Source: an uncultured Bacteroidales bacterium (GTDB taxonomy: Bacteria > Bacteroidota > Bacteroidia > Bacteroidales > UBA932). Taken from it: a stretch of 64,000 nucleotides of DNA. Below, one piece after another: positions 43,133 through 52,083 of the stretch. The stretch's first letter is position 1, and every line of letters begins with the position of its first letter. Location of the stretch: positions 16,485 through 80,484 of the forward strand of contig CALUTY010000016.1 in assembly GCA_944323825.1 (NCBI GenBank), given 5' to 3'. The position numbers and the translations under genes are program-made. The notes beneath the pieces were generated by a model. It made no database searches, was not told the origin of the DNA, and saw nothing but the letters and a program-made list of their open reading frames with translations.

Positions 43133-44788
43133 ATGGAAAGAAGAACAAGAGTAAGATTTGCACCGTCACCTACAGGGCCTCTCCACATGGGCGGGGTCAG
43201 GACGGCCCTTTACAATTATCTCTATGCCAAGCAGCATGGAGGGGATTTCATCATAAGGATAGAAGACACCGACTCCCAGAGGTTCGTGCCTGGAGCGGAA
43301 AAATATATAATCGAAGCCCTCAACTGGTGCGGCATCATTCCTGATGAAGGGGTGGATGCAGACGGAAATGTGGTGGAAACGCCATCCGAAAAGCATCCGC
43401 ACGCCCCGTACAGGCAGTCACAGCGCCGAGGCATATACAGGAAATACGCCGAGGAACTGGTCGAAAAGGGATTTGCCTACTACGCTTTCGACACTGCGGA
43501 GGAGCTTGCATCCAAAAGGGCTGAAATGGAGGCGGAGAAAAAGACCTTCATATACAATCATATCACAAGAAAATCCCTGCGGAACTCCCTTTCCATGCCG
43601 GAAAGCGAATGGAGGCCGCTGCTGGATACGCATACAGACTGGACCATCAGGTTCAAGATGCCCGAAAACAGGGTCGTGAAGATGGACGACCTCATCAGAG
43701 GACACATAGAGGTCAATACCGACACGCTTGACGACAAGGTGCTCTGGAAAAGGGCAGACGAACTCCCTACCTACCACCTTGCCAACATCGTGGATGACCA
43801 CCTCATGGAAATCACCGAAGTCATCAGAGGCGAGGAATGGCTTCCTTCCCTCCCCCTCCACTACCTCCTGTACGAAGCATTCGGATGGCAGGACAGCCAG
43901 CCGAGATTCGCCCACCTCTCCCTGCTTCTGAAACCGGACGGGAAAGGCAAGCTCAGCAAGAGGGACGGGGACAGGCTCGGCTTCCCGGTTTTCCCGCTGA
44001 AATGGACAAATGCCGAGGGAGAAGTTTCCAGAGGCTACCGAGAGGACGGGTATTTCCCTGAAGCATTCGTGAACATGCTTGCAATGCTCGGCTGGAACCC
44101 CGGCGATGACAGGGAGCTCTTCACCATGGACGAGCTTATCCAGGCATTTTCCCTTGAAAGGGTCATCAAGTCAGGTGCCCGCTTCAATCCGGACAAGGCC
44201 AGATGGTATAACAAGGAATACCTGCGCACAAAGAGCGACGACGAACTCACGGACCTCTTCATTCCAGTGCTTGAAAGCCACGGGATGCAGGTGGTGGCCT
44301 GCCCGAAATGTGCCATCACTGCAGGAGCGGAACTCACCCCTCAGGGGGCGGACTTCAAGAACCATATCTTCACAAGGGAATATGTGGAGAAGATTGTATG
44401 CCACATAAAGGAAAGGGCGACATTCGTGGCCGACTTCTGGGACATAGCCTCATACCTTTTCGTGGCCCCTGCATCATTTGCAGAGAAGGATGCCGCAAAA
44501 TTCTGGAAAGAAGAAAACTACAGCCTTGCCTTCCAGGCCGCTGAATTCATAGAAAACTTCGATGCCGGCAACAAGGTCGGCCCTGAATTCACAAAGGAAC
44601 AGCTGGAAGGACCTCTTGAGGAATACATCAGGAACAACGGATGGCCTATGGGCAAGGTGATGAACTGTCTGAGACTGGCCCTTGTCGGAGCATCAAGCGG
44701 ACTCGGCATCGCCGACATAGTGTCAATCATCGGCAAGAAGGAACTTGCTTCAAGAATGGAATTCATCAAAAACACTCTCGGAAAATGA
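43133..44788 (+). CDS. gltX: Glutamyl-tRNA synthetase
   Basis: GltX charges tRNA-Glu (class I synthetase). The 551-residue protein has the HIGH-type motif FAPSPTGPLHMGGVRTALYN and the KMSKS-type motif KLSKRDGDRLGFPVF. The tRNA-acceptor and anticodon-binding helical domains follow. The start at 43133 opens directly with MERRTRVRFAPSPTG; a longer form would add 21 residues read from the leader. It is slightly longer than the usual 470-510 residues, as seen in Bacteroidota. The stop overlaps the next small gene by ATGA. Confidence 0.96.
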   Translation: MERRTRVRFAPSPTGPLHMGGVRTALYNYLYAKQHGGDFIIRIEDTDSQRFVPGAEKYIIEALNWCGIIPDEGVDADGNVVETPSEKHPHAPYRQSQRRGIYRKYAEELVEKGFAYYAFDTAEELASKRAEMEAEKKTFIYNHITRKSLRNSLSMPESEWRPLLDTHTDWTIRFKMPENRVVKMDDLIRGHIEVNTDTLDDKVLWKRADELPTYHLANIVDDHLMEITEVIRGEEWLPSLPLHYLLYEAFGWQDSQPRFAHLSLLLKPDGKGKLSKRDGDRLGFPVFPLKWTNAEGEVSRGYREDGYFPEAFVNMLAMLGWNPGDDRELFTMDELIQAFSLERVIKSGARFNPDKARWYNKEYLRTKSDDELTDLFIPVLESHGMQVVACPKCAITAGAELTPQGADFKNHIFTREYVEKIVCHIKERATFVADFWDIASYLFVAPASFAEKDAAKFWKEENYSLAFQAAEFIENFDAGNKVGPEFTKEQLEGPLEEYIRNNGWPMGKVMNCLRLALVGASSGLGIADIVSIIGKKELASRMEFIKNTLGK

Positions 44789-45090
44789 GTTTCTTCAAGA
44801 ACGGAAAGGAAAACGGCCGGACCCGGGGCACAGGCTCCGGGAACGGTTCTGCCACAAACAGCAGCGGCAATGCGGACGGGAGACCAAAAGGGAAGTTCTC
44901 CTGGATGCAGATGGTGTACCTGATCATCGCCATGCTTGCAATGGGCATAGCCTCAATCTATGTAACCAGGATAATAGACGGCGACAGTGACCATTTCGAC
45001 TGGATCATGACCATCGCCCTGATGCTCATCGGCGTAAGCAACGCCCTGCAGTTCTTCTACTCAAGACGGAATGACGCCCGAAGAAGATAA
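44785..45090 (+). CDS. Small two-TM membrane protein, function unknown
   Basis: This is a 101-residue protein I do not recognise. About 40 Gly/Asn/Ser-rich hydrophilic residues are followed by two TM helices (WMQMVYLIIAMLAMGIASIYV and WIMTIALMLIGVSNALQFFY) and a basic end. It is coupled to gltX by an ATGA overlap, which argues that it is a real gene. By charge distribution both termini would lie in the cytoplasm. Nothing in it suggests a biochemical activity; the context (gltX upstream, rpiB downstream) is uninformative. Confidence 0.75.
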   Translation: MSFFKNGKENGRTRGTGSGNGSATNSSGNADGRPKGKFSWMQMVYLIIAMLAMGIASIYVTRIIDGDSDHFDWIMTIALMLIGVSNALQFFYSRRNDARRR

Positions 45091-45115
45091 TTTTTTTTGA
45101 AATCATTAAGACAAA

Positions 45116-45547
45116 ATGAAGATAGGGATTTGCAGCGACCATGCGGGGTTCGCATACAAGACAAGGCTCATAGAGGCACTTGAACGGAAAGGATATGATA
45201 TGGTGGACTTCGGTACACATTCCGAGGAAAGCATGGACTATCCGGATGTGGCGCACCCGCTGGCAGAGGCGGTGGAAAACCGCACGGTGGACTGCGGCAT
45301 CGCGATGTGCGGCACGGGCAACGGCATGGCCATGACCCTCAACAAGCATCAGGGAATCCGCGCCGGACTTGCATGGAACAGGGAAATCGGAGAACTGGTC
45401 AAAAGACACAACAATGCGAATGTACTGGTGATGCCGGCCAGGTTCATTGCCTTTGAAGAAGTGCTTGTAATCACCGAGGCATGGCTTGACACACCTTTCG
45501 AAGGCGGACGCCACCAGAAAAGGATTGAGAAGATACCTGTAAAATAA
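45116..45547 (+). CDS. rpiB: Ribose-5-phosphate isomerase B
   Basis: RpiB interconverts ribose 5-phosphate and ribulose 5-phosphate in the pentose phosphate pathway. The 143-residue protein opens KIGICSDHAGFAYKTRLIEAL, has VDFGTHSEESMDYPDVA, and carries the catalytic Cys in IAMCGTGNGMAMTLNKHQGI. LNKH and the ARFIAFEEVLVITEAWLDTP segment complete the RpiB/LacAB fold. Size is normal. It lies between the two-TM gene and truB; a T-rich stretch (45091-45098) just before it might give a weak pause but lacks a hairpin. Confidence 0.94.
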   Translation: MKIGICSDHAGFAYKTRLIEALERKGYDMVDFGTHSEESMDYPDVAHPLAEAVENRTVDCGIAMCGTGNGMAMTLNKHQGIRAGLAWNREIGELVKRHNNANVLVMPARFIAFEEVLVITEAWLDTPFEGGRHQKRIEKIPVK

Positions 45548-45573
45548 ACCATCCTCAGGCATACGGGGACAAA

Positions 45574-46596
45574 ATGCAGCAGAAGACAGAAATGGCACCG
45601 CCGCTGATTGCGGACAGGGAATTTTTGGAGAGGGCAGGCCGGAATGAAGCCTGTCCCCTCTTGTCTGATGACATCAACGACTATCCGGGAGGCATAATAA
45701 TACCGGTGGACAAGCCCTACAGATGGACATCGGCAGATGTGATCCGCAAGGTCAAGTTCGCGGCCACAAGGCATTTCCACAAGAAAAACCTGAAAGTCGG
45801 CCATGCCGGGACGCTTGATCCGCTTGCCACAGGAGTGCTTCTGGTCTGCATAGGCAAGGCAACAAGGCTGGCGGAACTGCTTCAGAGCCATGACAAGGAA
45901 TATGTGGCAGGCATAACCTTCGGCGCCACCACCCCGTCGTACGACCTTGAAAAGGAAATCGACAGGCTTTTTCCTCACGAGCATATCACAAGGGAATCAT
46001 TGGCAGAAGTCCTGCCGGGATTCCTTGGCGAGCAGGAACAGATCGCCCCCCTGTTCTCGGCAAAGTCCGTAGACGGAGTAAGGGCATACGAACTGGCAAG
46101 GAAACTGTACAAGAAAGAGGCTGACAAGGGAGGCATGTTCGACAAGGCCGCATCAGACCTCATCAGGACATCAAGAATCACAATATCCGACATTGAACTG
46201 CTCGGCTTCCATCCAGGAGGGAAAGAGGCTGAATGCGCCCCTGCCTTCACGGATAAAACCGGAAGCAATGACAGTAAAGTGCCCGATGAGGATAATGATA
46301 CCGTATCATCCGGGGACAAGGCTGCAGCCGCCGACAGACGGAGCCTGCGGATAAATGTGACAGACAATTCACACCTCGGACTTCCGGAAGCCGTCATCAG
46401 GATAGGATGCAGCAAAGGCACCTACATCCGGGCATTTGCCCGTGACCTCGGCGAAGCCCTTCAAAGCGGGGCCCATCTGAGCTCGCTCCGCCGCAGCCGC
46501 AGCGGCCGCTTCCGCGTGGAAGACTCGCTCGACATCGGAAGCGCCGCACAACTTTTCAGCAGTCCGCAGCAAAGGCCCTTAAAAGACAGGATATGA
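45574..46596 (+). CDS. truB: tRNA pseudouridine-55 synthase
   Basis: TruB makes pseudouridine 55 in the tRNA T-loop. The 340-residue protein has the catalytic Asp82 in KVGHAGTLDPLATGVLLVC. Further conserved segments are AGITFGATTPSYDLEKEID and APLFSAKSVDGVRAYELARK. The C-terminal IRIGCSKGTYIRAFARDLGE is conserved too. Residues about 214-265 (GGKEAECAPAFTDKTGSNDS, then DEDNDTVSSGDKAAAADRR) are a hydrophilic insertion splitting a beta-sheet region, and there is an N-terminal extension of about 38 residues. Both look like tolerated low-complexity growth. It overlaps the MATE gene by four bases. Confidence 0.94.
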   Translation: MQQKTEMAPPLIADREFLERAGRNEACPLLSDDINDYPGGIIIPVDKPYRWTSADVIRKVKFAATRHFHKKNLKVGHAGTLDPLATGVLLVCIGKATRLAELLQSHDKEYVAGITFGATTPSYDLEKEIDRLFPHEHITRESLAEVLPGFLGEQEQIAPLFSAKSVDGVRAYELARKLYKKEADKGGMFDKAASDLIRTSRITISDIELLGFHPGGKEAECAPAFTDKTGSNDSKVPDEDNDTVSSGDKAAAADRRSLRINVTDNSHLGLPEAVIRIGCSKGTYIRAFARDLGEALQSGAHLSSLRRSRSGRFRVEDSLDIGSAAQLFSSPQQRPLKDRI

Positions 46597-47930
46597 CAAA
46601 GTCACTGAACTATTCATACGGGCACATCTGGAGGGTGGCCTATCCCATTCTGGTCAGCCTCATCATGGAGCAGCTGCTCGGCATGACAGATACGGCATTC
46701 CTCGGCAGGGTCGGGGAAGTGGAACTTGCCGCCTCTGCCATAGCCGGAGTCTACTGCCTTGCAATATTCGTCACCGGATTCGGTTTCGGAATCGGCTCAC
46801 AGATCATCATAGCCAGACGCAACGGGGAAGGGAACTACAGGGAAACCGGCAACATATTCTGGCACGGAGTATATTTCCTCACGGGACTTGCCGCAGTGGT
46901 GATCATCTTTTCCGAACTGTTCTCACCCTGGATACTCGGGCATCTGATCGAATCGGATGAAATAGTTGCTGCAGCAATGAGCTATGTAAGATGGAGGCTT
47001 GTAGGCTTCATATTCGCATTCGTGACCGTGATGTTCAGGGCATTCTATGTGGGCACCACACAGACCAGGACCCTCACCCTGAACTCCATCGTGATGGTGC
47101 TTGCGAACATCCTCTTCAACTGGATACTCGTATTCGGCAAACTCGGATTCCCTGCCCTCGGAATAGCCGGTTCAGCCATAGGCACGGCCCTTGCGGAACT
47201 CGTTTCACTCATATTCTTCACTGTCTACACCATAACGAAAACCGACTGTGAAAAATACGGTCTGAACAGAAGGATACGGTTCAGCTGGAAGAAGCTCAAG
47301 GACATACTTTCAATATCCGTATGGACGATGGTGCAGAACTTTTTCTCCGTGTCCACATGGTTCATCTTCTTCATGTTCGTGGAACACCTCGGAGAAAGGT
47401 CCCTTGCCATCTCCAACCTCATCCGCAGCATATCGGGCTTCCTCTGGGTATTCGTATCCGCTTTCGCCTCCACATGCAGTTCGCTCGTCAGCAACCTCAT
47501 AGGGGAAGGCCACACCGATTCTGTCCCGAGGCTGATACGCAGGGTCATAAAGCTTGCATATATCCCCGTGACAGCACTGGCCCTCATCTTCGCCCTATTC
47601 CCGAAAACCGTGATAGGCATATACACAGACATGCCGGACCTGATTTCCGCATCGGTCCGGTCGCTGTGGGTACTCTGTTTCTCCTATCTGTTCACTGCCC
47701 CTGCACTCATATGCTTCAATGCCATATCCGGTACTGGAAACACCCGCACCGCATTTGCCCTTGAAATGGCGGCACTTGTAATCTATGTGGCATTCTGCCT
47801 TGCGGTAATCGCCGGAATCAGGCCGGACGTGTCAGTATGCTGGCTGGCAGAACTGGTCTATGCCATATCCATGCTTACAATATGCGGTCTCTATCTGCGG
47901 AGCAACCGCTGGAAAGGCACAAGGATTTAG
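46593..47930 (+). CDS. MATE-family efflux transporter
   Basis: This 445-residue inner-membrane protein has about 12 TM helices in two MatE repeats. The first opens with IWRVAYPILVSLIMEQLLGM and TDTAFLGRVGEVELAASAIA. The second opens with ILSISVWTMVQNFFSVSTWF and closes with SGTGNTRTAFALEMAAL. MATE proteins export cationic drugs or organic compounds by Na+ or H+ antiport; its substrate cannot be told from sequence. It starts inside the truB stop (ATGA) and ends two bases before the convergent sugar permease gene. Confidence 0.9.
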   Translation: MTKSLNYSYGHIWRVAYPILVSLIMEQLLGMTDTAFLGRVGEVELAASAIAGVYCLAIFVTGFGFGIGSQIIIARRNGEGNYRETGNIFWHGVYFLTGLAAVVIIFSELFSPWILGHLIESDEIVAAAMSYVRWRLVGFIFAFVTVMFRAFYVGTTQTRTLTLNSIVMVLANILFNWILVFGKLGFPALGIAGSAIGTALAELVSLIFFTVYTITKTDCEKYGLNRRIRFSWKKLKDILSISVWTMVQNFFSVSTWFIFFMFVEHLGERSLAISNLIRSISGFLWVFVSAFASTCSSLVSNLIGEGHTDSVPRLIRRVIKLAYIPVTALALIFALFPKTVIGIYTDMPDLISASVRSLWVLCFSYLFTAPALICFNAISGTGNTRTAFALEMAALVIYVAFCLAVIAGIRPDVSVCWLAELVYAISMLTICGLYLRSNRWKGTRI

Positions 47931-47932
47931 GA

Positions 47933-49192
47933 CTACTGCACAGGAATGCGCCTGTTGACATTCTTGTAGCCTGAAGATGCATAGAACAGGATGTAGGCAA
48001 GTCCGAGAAGGATGAACCAGAATGAAGGGATATATCCCATCCAGTCGGCAAGGGCTCCCTGTATGGCAGGTATGATGCCGCCTCCGCAGACCATGAACAT
48101 GAAGAAGCCTGTTGCCGAAGAAGTGTATTTTCCGAGTCCCTCAACGGCCATGTTGAAGATGTTCCCCCACATCACGGATGTGAAAAGCCCTGTAAGGATG
48201 AGAAATACTGCATTGATCGGAATGTCGGTAAAAATTCTTTCACCGAATGACACAAGGAGGTCGGAAGGGGTGAATATCGCCATGATTATCAAGGCCATTG
48301 AGCCGAATGTCGCAAACGAGAGCATGTCATGGCTGGCGAAGCGGGAACCGAAATATCCGCCCACCAGACGGCCAATGAACATGAAGAACCAGTACAGGCT
48401 GACAATGACGCCCGCCTTTCCTGGCATGAGCCCGATCTCATGGGTAAGATAGAGATTGGTGGTGTTTGCGATTCCGATCTCTATGCCGGTATATATGAAG
48501 ATGGCCACAGCTCCGAGCACGAAATGACGGAATGAAAAGCAGCTGTATATGCCGTCACCCTTATGCGGGAGCTCCACCTTGATCATATCCTCATCGAACT
48601 CAGGTTCAGGCATCCTGGTGAAAAGGATGACTATGAAGGCAATGACAAAGATGCCGATGGCAATGAAGAAGGCCGGATTGGCATCAGCAATGGAATGGCT
48701 GGCATGCTGGCCGGTAAGCCATCCGATGAAGAACGGGACGAAGGTCGCCGCAAGCGAGTTGAGTGAATTTCCGTACTGGAGAAGCTGGTTGCCCTTCTTT
48801 CCGCCCTGGCCTATGGAGTTGAGCATCGGGTTGACCACCGCATTGAGCATGCAGGCGGCAAAGCCTGAAACGAATGCGCCGAGCAGATATACCCAGAAAC
48901 TTTCAAGGACTCCGGACAGCCAGAATGTGCCGACTCCGAGGATGCCGATGCAGACCGCCACAAGGGACGATACCTTATAACCGTATTTCTTCAATATGTA
49001 GCCGGCAGGAAGTCCCATACATGCGTATGCAAGGAAATTTATGAGATTGCCGAGCTGGGAAACCGCATTTGAAAAGCCGAACTGGAATTTGACTATGATG
49101 CCGAGAGGATTGTGAAGCCCCGTGATGAATGCTATCATGAAGAACAGCGCAAACATGATGGCTATCGCCGGAATATAATTCTTTTTGGTCAT
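47933..49192 (-). CDS. Sugar MFS permease (FucP/glucose-galactose type)
   Basis: This 419-residue 12-TM permease belongs to the FucP-like sugar/H+ (or Na+) symporter branch of the major facilitator superfamily. Conserved segments are FMIAFITGLHNPLGIIVKFQ, NFLAYACMGLPAGYILKKYG, MLNAVVNPMLNSIGQGGKKG and VMWGNIFNMAVEGLGKYTSS. It is closely similar to the protein encoded at 50438-51721, so the pair looks like a tandem duplication around the ROK kinase gene. A terminator at 49334-49369 separates it from the kinase gene, so it should have its own promoter in the AT-rich 49193-49333 stretch. Likely substrates are glucose, galactose or related hexoses. Confidence 0.9.
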   Translation of the reverse strand: MTKKNYIPAIAIMFALFFMIAFITGLHNPLGIIVKFQFGFSNAVSQLGNLINFLAYACMGLPAGYILKKYGYKVSSLVAVCIGILGVGTFWLSGVLESFWVYLLGAFVSGFAACMLNAVVNPMLNSIGQGGKKGNQLLQYGNSLNSLAATFVPFFIGWLTGQHASHSIADANPAFFIAIGIFVIAFIVILFTRMPEPEFDEDMIKVELPHKGDGIYSCFSFRHFVLGAVAIFIYTGIEIGIANTTNLYLTHEIGLMPGKAGVIVSLYWFFMFIGRLVGGYFGSRFASHDMLSFATFGSMALIIMAIFTPSDLLVSFGERIFTDIPINAVFLILTGLFTSVMWGNIFNMAVEGLGKYTSSATGFFMFMVCGGGIIPAIQGALADWMGYIPSFWFILLGLAYILFYASSGYKNVNRRIPVQ

Positions 49193-49333
49193 CGCAGTAT
49201 GGTTTAGTTACACTTCAAAGATTTTTGAAAAATCGTTTAAATATAAAAAATTTATCAGAGAATGTTTAGAAAATTTTAAGAATCTGTTTAGAAAAAGCGG
49301 ATCATGCCCCGGGACAAGCCCGTATGCAGGCAT

Positions 49334-49369
49334 AAAAAAGAGGGTAACCAAAAGTTTCCGGTTACCCTC
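49334..49369 (-). terminator. Intrinsic terminator after the ROK kinase gene
   Basis: GAGGGTAACC (49340-49349) and GGTTACCCTC (49360-49369) form a perfect 10-bp stem. Read on the minus strand, it is followed by six T (49334-49339). It ends the permease-ROK transcript. Confidence 0.9.
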
Positions 49370-49427
49370 AAACATCTTTCTTCGAAAGACTGAACCTGTC
49401 TTAACCCCCTCCGGCCGCTTTCGAATG

Positions 49428-50402
49428 TCACAGTTCCCAGGCCAGTGCCGATGCCCCGAGAATGGCGGCATCCGACTCCTTGAGCTGTGAGAAGACTATC
49501 TTTATCCTGTTCCTCCAGAGAGGAAGAAGATTGGCGTTCATTGAATTCATTATAGGCTCATAAAGGTACTCCTTGGCCCTCGCAAGCCCGCCGAAAAGGA
49601 CTATGGCCTCCGGGGCACTGAATGCCACAAAATCGGCAAATGACTCGCCGAGTATCTTGCCTGTGAACTCAAATATCTTCAGGGCCATCCTGTCACCTTC
49701 CTTTGCAGCCTCATAGACATCCTTTGAGGATATGCTGTCAAGGCTTCTCAAGACGGAAGGTTCGTCCGTCATCTCCAGCCACTCGCGGGCCGTACGTGCC
49801 ACACCCGTGGCTGAACAATATGTCTCCAGACAGCCTGTCTTCCCGCAGTTGCATATGCGGCCGTTATGGCGGACCGCACATGTGTGTCCGAGCTCCCCTG
49901 CAAATCCGTCATGTCCGTAGACCACTTCCCCGTTGATGACTATGCCGCTGCCGACACCGGTGCCAAGCGTGATCATGATGAAATTCTTCATGCCCCTTGC
50001 TGCCCCGTAGGTCATTTCACCTACCGCAGCCGCATTGGCATCATTGGTAAGGGCAACCTTGAGTCCGCCTGTCTTCATGGAAAGCAGGGAAGCGAACGGT
50101 ATTGTCTTCGAACCTCCCCAGGCTATGTTGACGGCATTTTCGATATTCCCCGTGTAATAGTTCCCGTTAGGGGCGCCCACACCGATGCCGCGGATCTTCC
50201 CTTCCGAATCCGACTCCTTGATTATCTTTTCAAGGGCGGAGGCAAGCTCGTCTATATAAAGATTGACATCATCATATGTGTCTGTCCTGATCACCGTCTG
50301 GGAAAGCACCTGTCCCCTGGTGTCCACTATGCCCATCTTCGTAGTCTGTCCGCCGACATCTATGCCGACCACATACGGCTTTTCAACTGTATTGAGTTCC
50401 AT
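49428..50402 (-). CDS. ROK-family sugar kinase (probable glucokinase)
   Basis: This 324-residue ROK protein phosphorylates a hexose, most likely glucose. The ATP-binding phosphate-1 motif is VVGIDVGGQTTKMGIVDTRG and the sugar-binding TNDANAAAVGEMTYGAARG is present. Next is MITLGTGVGSGIVINGEVVY. The ROK zinc site is CAVRHNGRICNCGKTGCLET. No DNA-binding N-terminal domain is present, so it is an enzyme, not a repressor. The start at 50402 follows AAGGAT and drops seven residues overlapping the leader. It lies 35 bases after a sugar permease gene, so uptake and phosphorylation are co-expressed. Confidence 0.9.
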   Translation of the reverse strand: MELNTVEKPYVVGIDVGGQTTKMGIVDTRGQVLSQTVIRTDTYDDVNLYIDELASALEKIIKESDSEGKIRGIGVGAPNGNYYTGNIENAVNIAWGGSKTIPFASLLSMKTGGLKVALTNDANAAAVGEMTYGAARGMKNFIMITLGTGVGSGIVINGEVVYGHDGFAGELGHTCAVRHNGRICNCGKTGCLETYCSATGVARTAREWLEMTDEPSVLRSLDSISSKDVYEAAKEGDRMALKIFEFTGKILGESFADFVAFSAPEAIVLFGGLARAKEYLYEPIMNSMNANLLPLWRNRIKIVFSQLKESDAAILGASALAWEL

Positions 50403-50437
50403 ATCCTTATTTTGTTTATGCATTCACAGAAGTACGG

Positions 50438-51721
50438 CTACCTTTCTGCCGCGTCCCTGCTCGGCTTCGAGAGGAAAAGGGCGAATACGAGAAGGTATGC
50501 CAGGGCGACCACCAGCACCCAATAGCTGTTTACATAACCGAAGATGTCCGAAACAGCACCCTGGATAAAAGGAAGGATTCCGCCGCCGCAGACCATTGTC
50601 ATGAAAAGGCCGGAAGCTATTGAAGTGTATTTTCCGAGACCTTCCACTGCAAGGTTGAATATTGCTCCCCACATGATGGAAGTGCAGAGTCCGCAGAGCA
50701 CGAAGAACACCGCGCCGAGAGGAATATCAACAAGACTGAAGGAAAGGTTGGAGCTGAAGGCCGGGAACTTGACGAATGTTTCCGGAAGGAACATTCCCAC
50801 AAGAAGGAACACGATGGCCACAGAACTTACCGCAGTCAGCATGACCTTGCTGGATACCTTGCCTCCGAGAAGGCCTCCGAGAAGACGGCCGCAGAGCATG
50901 AGCAGCCAATACATTCCCACGACGGTACCTGCCACACCTGCAGACATGCCGACATCAGGAGATGTCATATAGAGGTTCGCAATGTTAGGGATGCCCACTT
51001 CAATGCCCACATAGAGGAAGATGGCAATCACACCGAACACGAGATTCTTGTGCATAAGTGCCTTGGAAACGCTCGTCATCGTGCTTTCCTCCTCCTGCTT
51101 CGCAGCCTTGGCAGCTTCAAGTTCAGGTTCAGGAATCTGTGAGAACAGAATGATGACGAAAGCCAGCGCAAACACGCCCATCGCTATGAACAGGGCAGGA
51201 TTGGCATCGCTGATGGCAGTATCGGCCGTAACTTCACCGATGAGATAGCCGACAAGCACAGGAACTATCGTGGCTGAAAGAGAATTCAGGGAACCGCCGA
51301 ACTGTATCAGCTGGTTGCCCCTGTTCCCGCCGCCGCCGAGAGTGTTGAGCATAGGGTTCACCACGGTGTTGAGCATACACATCGAGAATCCCGAAATGAA
51401 CGCACCCGTAAGATATACGGCAAAGCTCTCCGCAACTCCGGAAAGGAACGATATTCCCACACCTATGAAACCTACCGCAACGGCTGCAAGGGAAGTCACC
51501 TTATATCCGTATTTCTTGAGGATGAATCCTGCAGGAAGCCCCATGAAGGCGTATGCAATGAAATTGGCAAGGTTGCCGAGCTGCGACATCGCGTTGGTGG
51601 CTTCAAACTGGGATTTGACGATGATACCCATCGGGTTCTGGAGTCCTGTGACAAAAGATATCATCGCGAACAGGAAGAACATGATCGCGATGGCCAGGAC
51701 ATTGCTTTTTTTCTTAGACAT
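50438..51721 (-). CDS. Sugar MFS permease (FucP/glucose-galactose type)
   Basis: This 427-residue 12-TM permease is paralogous to the one at 47933-49192. The matching segments are FVTGLQNPMGIIVKSQFEAT, NFIAYAFMGLPAGFILKKYG, MLNTVVNPMLNTLGGGGNRG and IMWGAIFNLAVEGLGKYTSI. A charged cytoplasmic loop (PEPELEAAKAAKQEEESTMT) sits between the two six-helix halves. It is the first gene of the operon with the ROK kinase. The shared GLxNPxGIIVK and GGxNxxNQLxxFGxSLN-like motifs place both in the glucose/galactose branch of the FucP family. Confidence 0.9.
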   Translation of the reverse strand: MSKKKSNVLAIAIMFFLFAMISFVTGLQNPMGIIVKSQFEATNAMSQLGNLANFIAYAFMGLPAGFILKKYGYKVTSLAAVAVGFIGVGISFLSGVAESFAVYLTGAFISGFSMCMLNTVVNPMLNTLGGGGNRGNQLIQFGGSLNSLSATIVPVLVGYLIGEVTADTAISDANPALFIAMGVFALAFVIILFSQIPEPELEAAKAAKQEEESTMTSVSKALMHKNLVFGVIAIFLYVGIEVGIPNIANLYMTSPDVGMSAGVAGTVVGMYWLLMLCGRLLGGLLGGKVSSKVMLTAVSSVAIVFLLVGMFLPETFVKFPAFSSNLSFSLVDIPLGAVFFVLCGLCTSIMWGAIFNLAVEGLGKYTSIASGLFMTMVCGGGILPFIQGAVSDIFGYVNSYWVLVVALAYLLVFALFLSKPSRDAAER

Positions 51722-51820
51722 TTTTCCAATGATTTATGTTAATAATTATAATGGTCACAAAAATCGTGTAAAGTTACAAATTTTTTAAAAAGTCCCGGAA
51801 AAATATCTCGATTATAACAA

Positions 51821-51855
51821 AAAAATAAAGCCGGTCCCCTCCCCAAGGAACCGGC
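51821..51855 (-). terminator. Probable terminator of the TonB receptor gene
   Basis: GCCGGT (51830-51835) and ACCGGC (51850-51855), extended by inner C/G pairs across one mismatch, form a stem. On the minus strand it is followed by TTTATTTTTTT. The remainder of the 362-base gap 51722-52083 is strongly AT-rich, with homopolymer A and T runs and no open frame I would call a gene. It must hold the permease promoter; a near match TAACTTTA at about 51768-51775 on the minus strand is the best I see. Confidence 0.7.
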
Positions 51856-52083
51856 CTGTATATAAAACGAACTTAACAAATAGACACGAAAAAATTTTTT
51901 CTTATGTCCGATACAAAGGTAATGATTAAAAACAACATTCCAAATTTTTTGTAAAAAATTTTTATAAAAATGTCAAATATCCTTTAATTATCATTCGGAC
52001 AGAGTGCAAAATCAGCAAAATATATAAGAACACAGGCAGCATTTGCCGGAAAATCATCATTTTCCTTCCGGCGCATGCCCCCG

